A stretch of 64,000 nucleotides of DNA from NCBI RefSeq assembly GCF_000006405.1, contig NW_003210321.1:236751-300750 (forward strand). Reading direction: 5' to 3'. The number at the start of each line of letters is the position of its first letter. Positions within the stretch are counted from its first letter, which is position 1. Under the pieces are notes generated by a model. It did not search any database. It saw only the letters and a program-made list of their open reading frames with translations, and was not told the DNA's origin. Origin of the DNA: Perkinsus marinus ATCC 50983. Its lineage: Eukaryota; Perkinsozoa; Perkinsida; Perkinsidae. Both the position numbers and the translations under genes were made by a program. Shown piece by piece: positions 9,636 to 19,983 of the stretch.

Positions 9636-11942
9636 TCAGCAGGAGCGCTGGTTAACAACAACCGCCGCCGCCGCCGCGGCAGCCTCCCGCCCCCACGCGT
9701 CCGCATCTACAATGTTGCGGATCTCCGTGGGGTTATCCAGAATTATGCCCTCCGATTCGGCCTTGGTGAGCACCGCATCGAGGATCTGAAAAAAAGCGGA
9801 TAACCTGGGCCAACTCGCAGCCATGCCGACCTTAGGAATGTCCGGAAATCTGATCTTTCGGTCCAAGAACAGCTCCACTGCCTTCTCGTTTGCCGCACTC
9901 AGGATTGCGGGGGCCGTTCCTAAACAGTGGAAACCTCCCAGCCAACGTCCTCAACTATTCTCAAAGTAGGACGAAATAAATACGTTATTAACAACTTAAG
10001 ACGTTCTCACCTCCACGTCTGCCGGCTCGGTACGCTAGTTCAACACAGGGGTATTTGTCAGTATCAACCTCCTTGAAAGTAAGGCCACGTTCGAGGTCCT
10101 TCAGAGAGAGCCGCTGTAGGCTTGATCCATCGTGATGCAAACGTTGTGGGTAGGCCAGTGTGTACCTTGTTGAGATGACCCTCGAGGGGACTAGGAGAAA
10201 CATCACTCATACAGTATCGGCAGCTTCATATCAGGTACTCCCATTTGCGCTATGACAGAAGTATCTTCCAGCTCGACCGCACTGTGAACGATAGACTGTG
10301 GGTGTATTACAGCCTATAGAGAATTCTACTGATCCAAAGAAGAGGAAGACTATCAGCCTACTCGAATATCATCATAAGGTATGCCAAAGAGGTTATGTGC
10401 CTCGATAACCTCCAAGCCCTTGTTCATAAGGGTGGCGGAGTCAACAGTAATCTTAGCCCCCATCGACCAGTTAGGGTGCTTGAGAGCATCCTCTACCGTT
10501 GCCGTCCTGACGAAGGAACCATGCTCATTGCCAATGGAGGTCCTGGTCGTACTCCATCTGCTCCTTAGTCCAGTCTCGGAAAGCACCCCCGCTTGCTGTG
10601 ATGATGAGACTTCTGATGCTGCCCGATGGACATCCCTGACAAACTATACCAACACCACTGATCGAGTCCCTCTACCTGCATGCACTGCCACAAGGCGCTA
10701 TGCTCCGAGTCAGCCGGCAGCAGCTTCACGCCGTACTTCTTCAGGAGAGGCGCGATGACAGGCCCACCTGCAAGAAGCAATCACCAGAGTCTGCCTTGGA
10801 CTAGTCACCTGCTATAAGGGTCTCCTTGTTGGCTAGAGCAATGTCCTTGCCGCTCTCGATCGCGGCCACTGTAGGCAGCAGACCGGCGCACCCAACAATA
10901 CCAGTGACCACCACATCGGCTGGGCAGTCCCTTGCAATCCGTTCCAGCCCAGACGGTCCGACGAAGTACCTCGGGTGAGGCCTGAAGGAGAGCCGCTGAG
11001 CTCGTTAACAACACAGAATGGTAAACTTCACCCAGTGAAGCCCTTGAGCTTGAGTGCCTCCTTAAGGGCCTTGAGACCATCATCATTCCCAACAGCCACC
11101 ATTGCTGGGCAGAACTGGATGATTTGGTCTGCCAGCAGATCGATCTTCGAGCCTCCAGCGCTGAGAGCGACAACCTAAGGGAGGCCCATGGATGATCAGC
11201 AATCGATAAATACCAACCTGAAATCTGTCATTGAAATGGCCGCACATATCTAGGGTCTGCGTGCCGATAGAACCGGTCGACCCCAGGACTGCTACTCGCT
11301 TAACACCACCTAGCGAGAAACAGTGAGGGGGAGCAGCTCACACAAGCCAGCAGTATTGGAATATATGTTCGCTCTCCTCAGCTGAGTTCAGGGTAGAAGT
11401 GTTCAGAAACCAACAAGAATTTCCTCAGAATTTTCATGATGTCATCAACAAATGTAGTTGAGCATGTGCATGTTTTCCCACACTGCAAGCCAGGCTCACT
11501 TTCCCTCCCGCTTTCTTCGGCAGGCTGGCTGACTGGCACCAGGCAAGCGCTTCCTTGTGACGAGCCACTCATCATGCTCCGACGTTTGATCGAACTCCGA
11601 CGGGAGGCGACCGCAAGAAGCGCCATAGATGCCAGTGAGAACAGCCCGAACTTTATCATGTATGTCATCGTCGATGATGCACCAGGAGAAGGAATATCGG
11701 ATCTCGCTTGTCTGAGAGCAAACTATGGAATTCAGAAGGATAAGAACCCGGCCTGACCTCGCCATAGGGGCCTGTATACTCCCTCTGAGGGCCGAAGTTG
11801 TGGAGGCGGCGGGCTGGGGATTGCCCGAGCCGACGACAAAGGCGATGCTATTGACGGCCAGCACCACCAGCCCGATGCATAGGATGATGCCTGCGAGGCT
11901 GCTGCGACTCCGCTTGCTGTAGGCTTGGAGGATGCCGTCCAT
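9636..11942 (-). CDS. dxr: 1-deoxy-D-xylulose 5-phosphate reductoisomerase (DXR)
   Basis: Converts DXP to MEP with NADPH, the committed step of plastid isoprenoid synthesis. In order on the minus strand: N-terminal NADPH-binding motif [16 protein letters not shown] (near 11300), [27 protein letters not shown], the catalytic block [19 protein letters not shown] and [19 protein letters not shown] (near 10400-10480), [14 protein letters not shown] (near 10290) and [15 protein letters not shown] (near 9860). The first exon ([15 protein letters not shown], then [21 protein letters not shown]) carries a hydrophobic leader followed by a Ser/Thr/Ala/Arg-rich stretch, as expected for targeting to a complex plastid. 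The C terminus has an Ala run (seven) and a short tail. Intron 1 (about 11311-11752) is long for this window and holds a MITE copy. The ATG at 11942 fits the leader; an upstream in-frame start near 12161 is open but less likely. Confidence 0.92.
11353..11483 (-). mobile_element. MITE-like element, family A (copy A2), inside DXR intron 1
   Basis: Minus-strand reading gives GTGTGGGAAAACATGCACATG...CTCAACTACATTTGTTG...GAACTCAGCTGAGGA...ACATATATTCCAATAC, the same block order as the other copies, about 131 bp. It lies wholly within the long first intron of DXR, in the same transcriptional orientation as the gene. Confidence 0.7.
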
Positions 11943-12333
11943 GAGCGGGAACAAGCCTGAGTAACATCTCTTCCCGAAGGCACCTAGTAACGCAACCCTG
12001 AGAGATGAGGAGTAAAAATTGTGGTATTGATTTTGAGATTTTCGTGGATATCGAAGGCTAACAACATACAGTAAGGCGAGCCGCCTGGCCTTGCAATAGG
12101 GTACACAGAGAAGTGATAGGAGCATGTATATAGCCAAGCATAGTAACGTACGAATAGCCATAGATAAAGCAGGACGCTCCCAGAGGGTACAGGGAGGAAC
12201 GAGGACCAGTCCCCCAGCACAGAAACACTACGACCATTTGAGTGGTAGAATTGAAGGCCTTTCCTCTAGGAGCCGACACTACTGCTTGTGGCTTATTAGG
12301 CTGAAGAACTCCGCACGAGTCTTGGGGTTGGAT
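11943..12333. other. DXR upstream / GCH1 downstream region
   Basis: About 390 bases between the GCH1 stop and the DXR start, both genes on the minus strand. It should hold the GCH1 3' end and the DXR promoter or 5' UTR. I see no defined motif. Confidence 0.4.
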
Positions 12334-13140
12334 CTATAGAGGAGATAATGGCACGATAACAGATCGGAAGTTTGAGGACCTGAATGCTCCTAGTACGCAG
12401 CTTGTCGTGGTAGAGGCAGAAGTCTTCTGTATTCCCCTCATACTCATGCACATATGGGATGCTCTGATGACCACTGCTACACCCATAGGGTTGATAGCCT
12501 CCTCCACGGCTCGGGCTATCTGCTGTGTCATCCTTTCTTGGACCTATGGCGAAGCCAGTACAAGGGTGACGGACACGGAGAGTGCCACCTGTAGTCGCCT
12601 GGAAAACATCTCCGTTATTCGAGCTAATTTACTAAGTCCGAGGACTTTGCCACGAGGAATGTATCCGATGTCTACCGTTCCTGAACAGGAAAAGTGCCTT
12701 GGGCAGGGATCGAACCCGGAGCTGGTAGCAGAGTCATCCCACCATAGAAAGGCAGAAGATGGTGCTCGCAGAGGGAAAACATGTCAATGTCTCGGACCAT
12801 GACCATCTCATCGTTGTCTGAAGGCTCGACGTCGAAAACAGCGTCATTAACGATTTCCTCAAGAGATTCGGAGTACCTTGAGCCGCGATGATTACCGATC
12901 AATATCCTTAATACACAATTCGGATGATTCTGTCAGAGTGGTAGAGCACCCACGTGTCTCTCAAAAGGTCCCGAGTTCAATTCTCCCAACTTACCCTTTC
13001 GTGAGAAACTCCAAAGCCTTGGCGTAACGCATAGGTGTTTTCTGCAGCCCCTGACGATCAGCATCCTCTCCATCAATTGACTCCAGAATCCTCCTAGCAG
13101 CCGACTCGATGCTCGAGGTCTGAACGGCAACCATCAGCAT
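12334..13140 (-). CDS. folE: GTP cyclohydrolase I
   Basis: Converts GTP to 7,8-dihydroneopterin triphosphate, the entry step of folate and pterin synthesis. The protein runs through [21 protein letters not shown], then [28 protein letters not shown] (zinc ligand Cys and the HH pair), [33 protein letters not shown], and [20 protein letters not shown] with the second zinc Cys, then [11 protein letters not shown]. Introns: 12877-12994, 12681-12742 and a 45-bp one near 12558-12602. Splicing from KG into YSESLEE gives the family sequence exactly. Start ATG 13140 ([10 protein letters not shown]); ATG 13134 is equally in frame. The C-terminal tail after GAFR differs from the usual short FLTLI end. 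No organelle leader is evident, so a cytosolic enzyme is likely. Confidence 0.93.
12681..12742 (-). repeat. GCH1 intron 2 containing a tRNA T-arm/box-B-like sequence
   Basis: The 62-bp intron reads CCGGGTTCGATCCCTGC followed by CAAGGCACTTTT in the sense direction. GGTTCGATCCC matches the tRNA box-B consensus. The downstream CACTTTT resembles the end of the tRNA-like locus at 25085-25172, which suggests a shared SINE-type ancestor. Confidence 0.35.
12920..12992 (+). repeat. tRNA-like (SINE-type) relic in GCH1 intron 1, antisense to the gene
   Basis: On the plus strand, GTCAGAGTGGTAGAGCAC resembles a tRNA D-arm (box A) and GAGTTCAATTCTC, 30 bases later, a T-arm (box B). Stems are degenerate (three T-stem pairs), so it is not a working tRNA. 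It makes this intron 118 bp, about twice its neighbours. Confidence 0.35.
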
Positions 13141-13741
13141 CTCAGTCCGTTTATACAAAAGACTTTATGCCCCTATAGTTAACTTCACGTCGACAGACTA
13201 ACGCTAGGGTATCAAAATACACCCTTCAGTTCGTTTTCGAATAGATCAACTTTGACGGGCCGCGCAACGTTAACGAGGTATTAGAACCATGTTCAACCAC
13301 TCGAAAAGATGTTATAAAATTGCTACCGAGGAGCCTGATTTAGTCGAAGAGCTGTATGACGATTCTGGGATACTCGCCGAGGACCTGCCAGTCTTCGTAG
13401 CGCTATCTTCATCTGTGAGATGGAGGGACGCCTGGAATGGTAATCTCCCAAGAGTGAAACCTAGTCGTGGAAGAGCTCACGTCATCATCAGGAGTACCGT
13501 CTCGAGCGGGCCTCGAAATGTCCGCGGCCTCGCCTGAGGGATGCCAAGTATCCACACAAGCCACAGAGTTTTGCGAATGATTCTTACTACTTCCGAGTTC
13601 CTGCTTCTGACAGCAAACTTCCGGCGCCAACAAAGTCATTGCAAAAAATACAACCTCATCAAAATGTTCCCTTGAATGACTCAACGCATGACCAGCGGCA
13701 CTTTAGGCACAGTATGAAACAAAACAAGAAACTAGACAATA
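13141..13741. other. Intergenic region
   Basis: 600 bases between the GCH1 start and the stop of the next minus-strand gene. Open frames here are short and without recognisable composition; nothing else seen. Confidence 0.4.
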
Positions 13742-14367
13742 CTACTGCTTTGTGGAAGAGGAGGAGGAGGATTGCCGTTGGTCCTTGGCCGCGAGGCGAG
13801 CCTGACGCAGCCTCTCGTTTTCAGCCTCTTCCTCCGACTCTTCGCATTCATTGTACATTATCATAGCGATGAGCATCGCACCTGAGCACATGAGAATTAG
13901 GCCAGCTTCAGAATCAATGGGACTGCTGTAATAGGAGATACTACAGGGTCATGGTAGTAGACTACTAGTAGTAGTCGTGGAACTACTACTGGAAATGACC
14001 GCTCATTTGATTGTTCATTGCAGTGACAACGATGAACACTCTTACATCCAAGAGTGAATCCAGCAGTGCCAACCTTAGGCATAAAGTCGTGCGGAGAGGT
14101 TATCTGCTCCCACCATTCTTTGTTATTGTCATACACGTCAATGGGCAATTCAACTTTCTTCTTTTTGCTCTCTAAGAATGACAAGTCAGTGACAAAGGAC
14201 CACCGACTGTGAGGATCACTACCACCTTCTTCTGCCTTGGGAACTTCGGTGCTCATGAATACGCGACCGCATTGGAGACCCAGGGGTAGCCGAGCCAGAG
14301 GGGGTACTGTGGAAAGGCAAGGAAGGGCACGAGGAGTCACCAATGATATGAGGCTCCGTGAAAGCAT
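13742..14367 (-). CDS. Small single-TM protein, probably mitochondrial
   Basis: Two exons on the minus strand. The first encodes an Arg/Ser/Leu-rich amphipathic N terminus (MLSRSLISLVTPRALP) typical of a mitochondrial presequence, then WSFVTDLSFLESKKKKVELP and EWWEQITSPHDFMPKVGTAGF. The intron (about 13908-14048) joins TLG to SGLILMCSGAMLIAMIMY, one clear transmembrane helix, followed by a highly charged helix (ECEESEEEAENERLRQARLAAKDQR) and a Ser-rich end. Total about 160 residues. The layout suits a small inner-membrane or respiratory-complex accessory subunit. I do not recognise the family. Its start is 257 bp from the divergent SF3B4 gene, so the two may share a promoter region. Confidence 0.65.
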
Positions 14368-14624
14368 GGCTCAAGAACTGCAAAATAGGTGGAAATTCCT
14401 CCCCGGAAACTTCAACGCCGTAATGTCCGCGGGAGAGTACTCCATTAATACACTCGTAACTCGAGACGCGTCGGGTCAGTCGATTACACATGTTGACCAA
14501 GCAAAAAAAGGATGGAGAGTTGAATACGATTCGATGTTCGTCTGAGCGGAGCGAAGCGATTTTTGTTCCTCATTTTTGTGAAATTCAATTTCATCTTCTA
14601 CAGTAGTTGCCCTGGCCGACTCTC

Positions 14625-16443
14625 ATGTCGTTCAACAACAGCTACGCGGCTGCGGCAAGCTTGGAGGGGTAAGTTCAGGTTGGGGGGTGCCAAGGAATAT
14701 CTTAGGTCGATGCGGGCGGGATACAAAACAGGTTAGGATGATGTCGATTATGTGGGGTGTTTCAGATGGGAGCGGAACCCAGACGCTACCATTTACGTCG
14801 GCAACCTCGATACCAAGGTGGACGAGGAGCTGCTATGGGAGCTCTTCATCCAGTGTGGGCCGATCCAGAACGTGTCCCTCCCCAGGGACAGGTAGTATAG
14901 TGGAAGGCCAGACTTTGGTCGCATCGTCATTTTCAGAATTATTGGATCCCATCAGGGATATGGGTTCGTCGAATTCAAGAATCCCGATGATGCCGACTAT
15001 GCTGTTAAGATTATGAACTTGGTAGTAGCACCAGTAAGGGAGATGTACACCAAGGGAGTTTCGTTTGCCTCAGACTAAGCTCTTCAGCAAGCCCATTCGG
15101 TGTAACAAGTCGTCCTCTGACAGAATCGTCCGAGATGAGGTACTAGCAAACACCTGGTGATGACGAAGCGGCCAGTGTATGTGATCGGCTTAGGTTGGAG
15201 CCAATCTATTCATTGGAAACCTCGGTCCGGATGTGGATGAGAAGCAGCTTTATGATACATTCTCGGCCTTTGGTAGTATACATGGATGGGTCCAGTAAAT
15301 CTTAGTTATTCGGTGCGACTTTGCTGGAGGATCCGTAACAGCACTCTCACTATGTTATGGTTATTATTACACATGTTTGAGTTCGTTGTTTCGATCTAAT
15401 GGGTCCGTCCCCAGCACTTCGGTGGGATCAGCCGAAAAGCCATGGGGGTTGGTCACCATCTTTTTCACACAATCTCGAAATATCATGCAGTTATGTAACG
15501 TCCATGAGAATCCCCCTGTAGGTATCGTAGTCTTCTGCAAAATCATGAGGAGTGAGACTGGTGAATCCAAGGGGTTCGGTTTTGTCAGCTATGACGGCTT
15601 TGAGGCATCCGATGCTGCTATGGCCGGCATGAACGGTGATCAGTTCCATGTAACTACTCCTGGCTCGCTCACATATGTGCCTTAGGCCAATACTTGTGCA
15701 ATCGACAAATCTCAGTGTCGTATTCTTACAAGAAGGACAGTAAAGGAGAGCGCCATGGTACAGCTGCAGAACGAATGATTGCGGCCAATAGGGAGAGGTA
15801 CTCGATCTCTCACTCATGGTCATCCTTATATACCATGCAGTTCCCAACCACATCACGTGGAGAATGAGTACTATGCCAGTGTAGGGGCATCGGCGATGCC
15901 GCAGGCAGCCCCAGCGCCTTTAGCAGGTAGTAGGAAGCTTGGCTTTGGAGTAGGGAAGTCGAATGCATCGTATCAGGCAATCTCCCAACCCCTCCTGCTC
16001 CTCCACCTGGGATGTCAGCGCCTTCCTCGGTAGTAGAATGGGAACACTCGTACTCGGTTCTCGGGAGTGTCCTCCATTTAGGGCAATTTCCCGACTCCTC
16101 CTATGCCGCCACCAGGGATGGCCTTCCCTCCTGGAATGCCTCCGCCTCCCGGGATGCCCCCACCACCGGGCATGCCTCTTCCACCAGGTAAACTACCCTC
16201 CTGGTTGATGCTCTGCTGTAGTAGGTCTGTTCAGGAATGCCTCCACCGCCGGGGATGCCACTCCCACCGGGAATGCCACCACCACCGGGCATGCCGCTTC
16301 CGCCAGGGATGCCCCCACCGCATGGAATGGGTATGCCTGGGGGTCGCCGAAGTCGGCCATTTGTTGCTCAGGTTCATCTCAACAGCACTAGGAACTCCAA
16401 CCTAAGCCAGAGGGATTGTGACCATCATCTCCTTCGAGGGTGA
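14625..16443 (+). CDS. SF3B4: Splicing factor 3B subunit 4 (SF3B4 / SAP49)
   Basis: Component of the U2 snRNP SF3b complex that contacts pre-mRNA near the branch site. Starts [15 protein letters not shown], then RRM1 with [20 protein letters not shown] and [21 protein letters not shown], a linker KPIRCNKSS, and RRM2 with [64 protein letters not shown] and [10 protein letters not shown]. That linker-to-RRM2 wording is diagnostic for SF3B4. The C-terminal half is Pro/Gly/Met-rich with MPPPPGMP repeats (16100-16340), as in the family. About eight exons with short introns. The ATG at 14625 fits the family N terminus. The exact last exon (TGA 16441-16443) is less sure than the RRMs. Confidence 0.93.
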
Positions 16444-16574
16444 TAGCGATGCCTGCCAAGATGGCTTCCTCTATTTGGATCATTCCTTTCCATAGTCAGC
16501 TATGAGTGTCTAGTTAGAGTCCTTCCCGTATGGTTCGGGCAGTTGTGGGTCTCTGCAGCTTCCCTTTGCCTTGA

Positions 16575-17056
16575 TGTCAACCCGTACCCCAGCAATCAGC
16601 GAAGATTTTCCACACTTCCTGGCTTGGTAAACGGGTGTTAATTCCTTCGTTTCCATGAAGTAGTCGAATAGGTACGGTCTTATACCAGACTTCTCCCACC
16701 TTGCTAAAGATGATAAATTCCACTGTAGAGATCAGTGGTTTCGTTTAAAGCAACTGGTCGACTGCCGGTATTATGCTCACCTTCAGTAAGCTCTTCTCGG
16801 ACTGTTACTACTATTACTACTAATTCCGTATTGATTATTGATCAGATATGCAGAATCTGAGAGCTACAATGCTAAGTTGGTGATGAGCCGAATAGAGGAT
16901 ATTCGGTGGTGTCAACAGATCAAGAAGTTGCCAATGGAGCGTCGCCCTGAAGCATATAAAAAATGGTGGGGACAGTTCATGTTTCAACTTGCTATCTTCT
17001 CGCTGCAGGTGGGTAGCGAAGGAATATCGAATAAACGATGTGTGGGAATATCGTGA
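16575..17056 (+). CDS. Small unidentified ORF (exon-level support only)
   Basis: A convincing exon at about 16847-17009 encodes YAESESYNAKLVMSRIEDIR, then CQQIKKLPMERRPEAYKKW and GQFMFQLAIFSLQ, a basic helix-rich segment bounded by AG at its 5' side and a GT at 17010. An upstream ATG at 16575 (MSTRTPAISEDFPHF) could be the first exon, but the obvious splice would create a stop, so the joining is unresolved. Without splicing the frame ends at 17056. Size suggests an organellar or complex-accessory subunit; family unknown. Confidence 0.35.
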
Positions 17057-17369
17057 TCCTCCACCGACTCAAGGCCTGATCAGTGATGTTAACTAAATGA
17101 CCAATTGCAACCTCTATTGTAAATTTCCCGTTTCTTGTGCGGAGAATAGTTGTCCGTGTTCACCAGTTTACGAACTCAACATTAGCAGTATCGAAGTATT
17201 GCTATTGATGGGACCCCAGCTTCTGCGCTGGCTATAGACATCTCTTCCAGTTGCGATATGAACTAATGATCAACCGACAGATATATAGCGTTAACCATAC
17301 TCAGGTTGCTAGCCGTCCTGTGCGGTGCAGAAAAAAATAGAAACGCGATGAAAAATTGGGCAAGGCAGA
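17057..17369. other. Intergenic region
   Basis: About 310 bases between convergent genes. No gene or repeat seen. Confidence 0.4.
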
Positions 17370-18875
17370 TTAGAGATCGTAATGGTGGAGGTAATCCTCT
17401 GCCACCTCACGGTCGAGTTTCACAACCAAATCTCTCATGAACTCTTGCCGACTTAGAGGTGCCGAAAAGACGAGGTCCGCAAGCCACGTCGGAAGACCTT
17501 CTTCCGGACCTGTTATCTTGCTGCCCTCAGAAATGAGTATATCGTTACAGCGTACATCAACACCATCAATAGAATCCCATTTACGGGCGAAACTGAGGTC
17601 GGAAATGCTGCCCGACTTCAGCGCATTGATGGTGGCGCAAGCGACGACTCGCCGCTCTTCCACAGGGAGCTGTGGAGGAAAGCTGGGCATGCCGACAGCT
17701 AATAAGAGCTGTTCGTCGACCAAGTCAACACCAGTAGCTTCCTTGTGCATCATATGAATAGTGCCACCACCCATTCTAGCATTGACCTCGATCAGTCGAG
17801 GACCACGGCTGGTGTACTTGGCCTCTACGTGGAACACTCCACTTGTGAAACCCATGGCGATGACGGACCTCACAGCCAGGTCTTCAAGAGCAGCCACCTG
17901 GTCGGATGGTAAAGCGCTTGGAAGTAAATCCCACGTTTCGTTAAAATGAGGCTCAAGTGTAGGGCCATTGTCATGCACACAGACGTAGGTAGCAACTCCA
18001 TCACTCATGACCATGTCTACATCGACCTCGGAACCATCTAGATACTCCTCCAACATGAAAGAGCCGAACTCGAAGGTATGGTCAAGGTCAACTGTACTGT
18101 GTACAAAAGAGCCGTTACTGAAGACCAAATCGCTGAACTCCTTCCGGATCGACTGGTATGTGCTGAATAGGTCGTCCACGCTGTTCACCTTCTGTACACC
18201 CAAGGAGGCACATCCAGAAACGGGCTTGAGCACTGCTGGGAACCCCACATAAGCAGCCGCACTTTCGAGGTCGGCCTGAGAGAGGATCATCATGTGACGG
18301 ATACCAGGGAGGCCAGCTTTATCAAGAGCGTCACGAGTCTGTTGTTTATCTCGTGCCAGCTCAATCGCCCTCACTGGGGAGCCCGAGAGGCCGAATTCTT
18401 CACAAAGTCTGGCTACGGGCAGGATACTTATTTCCCATACAGTGCATATCCCATCAATGCGGTCTAGGTCGCTCAAGGCCTCTACGGCCTCGGCATGCAA
18501 CTTGTCGTGGTCATGCTGGTTGATATCCAGAGGAATGTATCGCTGTACGATACCCTCCGCAACAAGCTCCTGCACCCAGGAATCGGGCTCATCGACGATA
18601 GTCACGTTAACCCCGAGCTGTGCTGCTCGCTCATAAACAAATCGCTTGCTGCGATAACCAGCTCCGAAGAAGACAACGTTGGAACCGTTAAGGAGTTTAA
18701 GACGAGTCTCTTGACCGGCCGCGCCTTTCGCGAATAGTTCCTCCTTGTGGATGTGAGCAATGTTGCTGAAGTCAACCTTCAAACCGAACTCGGAGGAGCC
18801 ATCATCTGTGGCAGTGGTGATGGAGTCAGTACGACTGATGGTAGTAGCAGTATGAGGCATGGGCTCTGCTAGCAT
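17370..18875 (-). CDS. ATP-grasp enzyme, carnosine-synthase-like (paralog 1)
   Basis: Intronless 501-residue protein. An N-terminal Rossmann-like preATP-grasp region has VVFFGAGYRSKRFVYERAAQ, with GICTVWEISILPVARLCEEF after it. The ATP-grasp core includes RDKQQTRDALDKAGLPGIRH, the P-loop-like FPAVLKPVSGCASLGVQKV, EEYLDGSEVDVDMVMSDG, and GVFHVEAKYTSRGPRLIEVN followed by ARMGGG, where the E and N are metal ligands of the fold. This order resembles CARNS1 and bacterial amino-acid ligases that couple ATP hydrolysis to amide bond formation; the substrate is not predictable. A second copy lies upstream on the same strand. It contains a 308-bp tract nearly identical to that copy. The start MLAEPMPHTATT is the first Met; no signal peptide. 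Confidence 0.85.
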   Translation of the reverse strand: MLAEPMPHTATTISRTDSITTATDDGSSEFGLKVDFSNIAHIHKEELFAKGAAGQETRLKLLNGSNVVFFGAGYRSKRFVYERAAQLGVNVTIVDEPDSWVQELVAEGIVQRYIPLDINQHDHDKLHAEAVEALSDLDRIDGICTVWEISILPVARLCEEFGLSGSPVRAIELARDKQQTRDALDKAGLPGIRHMMILSQADLESAAAYVGFPAVLKPVSGCASLGVQKVNSVDDLFSTYQSIRKEFSDLVFSNGSFVHSTVDLDHTFEFGSFMLEEYLDGSEVDVDMVMSDGVATYVCVHDNGPTLEPHFNETWDLLPSALPSDQVAALEDLAVRSVIAMGFTSGVFHVEAKYTSRGPRLIEVNARMGGGTIHMMHKEATGVDLVDEQLLLAVGMPSFPPQLPVEERRVVACATINALKSGSISDLSFARKWDSIDGVDVRCNDILISEGSKITGPEEGLPTWLADLVFSAPLSRQEFMRDLVVKLDREVAEDYLHHYDL

Positions 18876-19983
18876 TTTGTGATGCTGGAAAAACTAAAAC
18901 AATCAAATAAGTTAATTGCCTGGCGTGCCTTCGCCGCTTTTCTCATGGGAGGGGAAACATAGTAGTTTAGCATACACGTCATGCATAGTCCATTATACGA
19001 ATGAGAGCGAAATGTTCACCAACCTCAACCAGTTAAGTAATCAGAGTCTGCGAAGGGACGAACAGAGCACAACTGCTCCTCCCTTTCCTGCTGAACGCAT
19101 GTACACCAGTCGTGACGCGGTGTATGCGTCACAGTGGGATAATTGAGGAAGCACAAGTGTAAGCGAGAAGGCAAGCACGGTGATCAATGGCATCAGCGTG
19201 AATAGTGCCGCATGCTGAGTCCATGGTTCGACTCACCTTGTGATCCGGTTAAAGTATCGTTCTCCACGATTCCACAGTTTCCCGGCGTCGATATCCTAGG
19301 CGGGCGAACACGTTATGAAGAGGACGAAGAGCCAACGTCCGAGGCACAATTTTTGTTAGTCGACTATACTTATGGAAAGCATACCCGGTCTGTTATCTAA
19401 GAGTGTTGGGTAGTTAGTTCGGTGAAAGATGTCAGCTATTCGTTGGCTAGAAGCATCGAGTAATAGCTAGCATGTTGAGGTTGACAGAGGGATGATAATA
19501 ACAACATGCATTGATGAGCTCAAAGTGAGCTCCGCAAACTCAACAGTCTGTCCAGCACCCTTTTTATAGACCTCCATATCAACCAGTAGACCAATCACGG
19601 CACTGCTCTCGATCTCGAGTACGACACGAAGGCATGGGGCTTACCAGAATTCACGAGACAGAAAAAATGATATCATAGTCATACTGCACGGAAGCAATCC
19701 ACGATAGTTATCGTACTGTACAGCGATAGAATAACAGGCTATAAGAAAAACGACGAATCTAGCGACCACTCTCCCCATCAGTCACTCATGTCCATAGTCA
19801 CGAGCTATACAAGATAACCTAGTTGAGAAGCGTCGGATAGGTTACACGAGATATGATGACAATCTCAATTTGCAGAAAAGGGGACTAAGAAACAGCTGGT
19901 GTCGTTGCCTGTTTGATGCACATACTACTATGGATGAGGTTGAACAGACTGTGCAGATTGATAATCATGAGGAGAAACGATGA
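18876..19983. other. Intergenic region between the two ATP-grasp genes
   Basis: About 1.1 kb with only short, unsupported open frames. It should hold the promoter of paralog 1 and the 3' end of paralog 2. No repeat shared with other parts of the window was seen. Confidence 0.4.

Noticed and set aside
11496-12161. A 221-codon minus-strand membrane protein upstream of DXR
   Set aside because: Only its central part (the hydrophobic leader) is needed as DXR exon 1; the rest is intron, including a MITE, and 5' flank.
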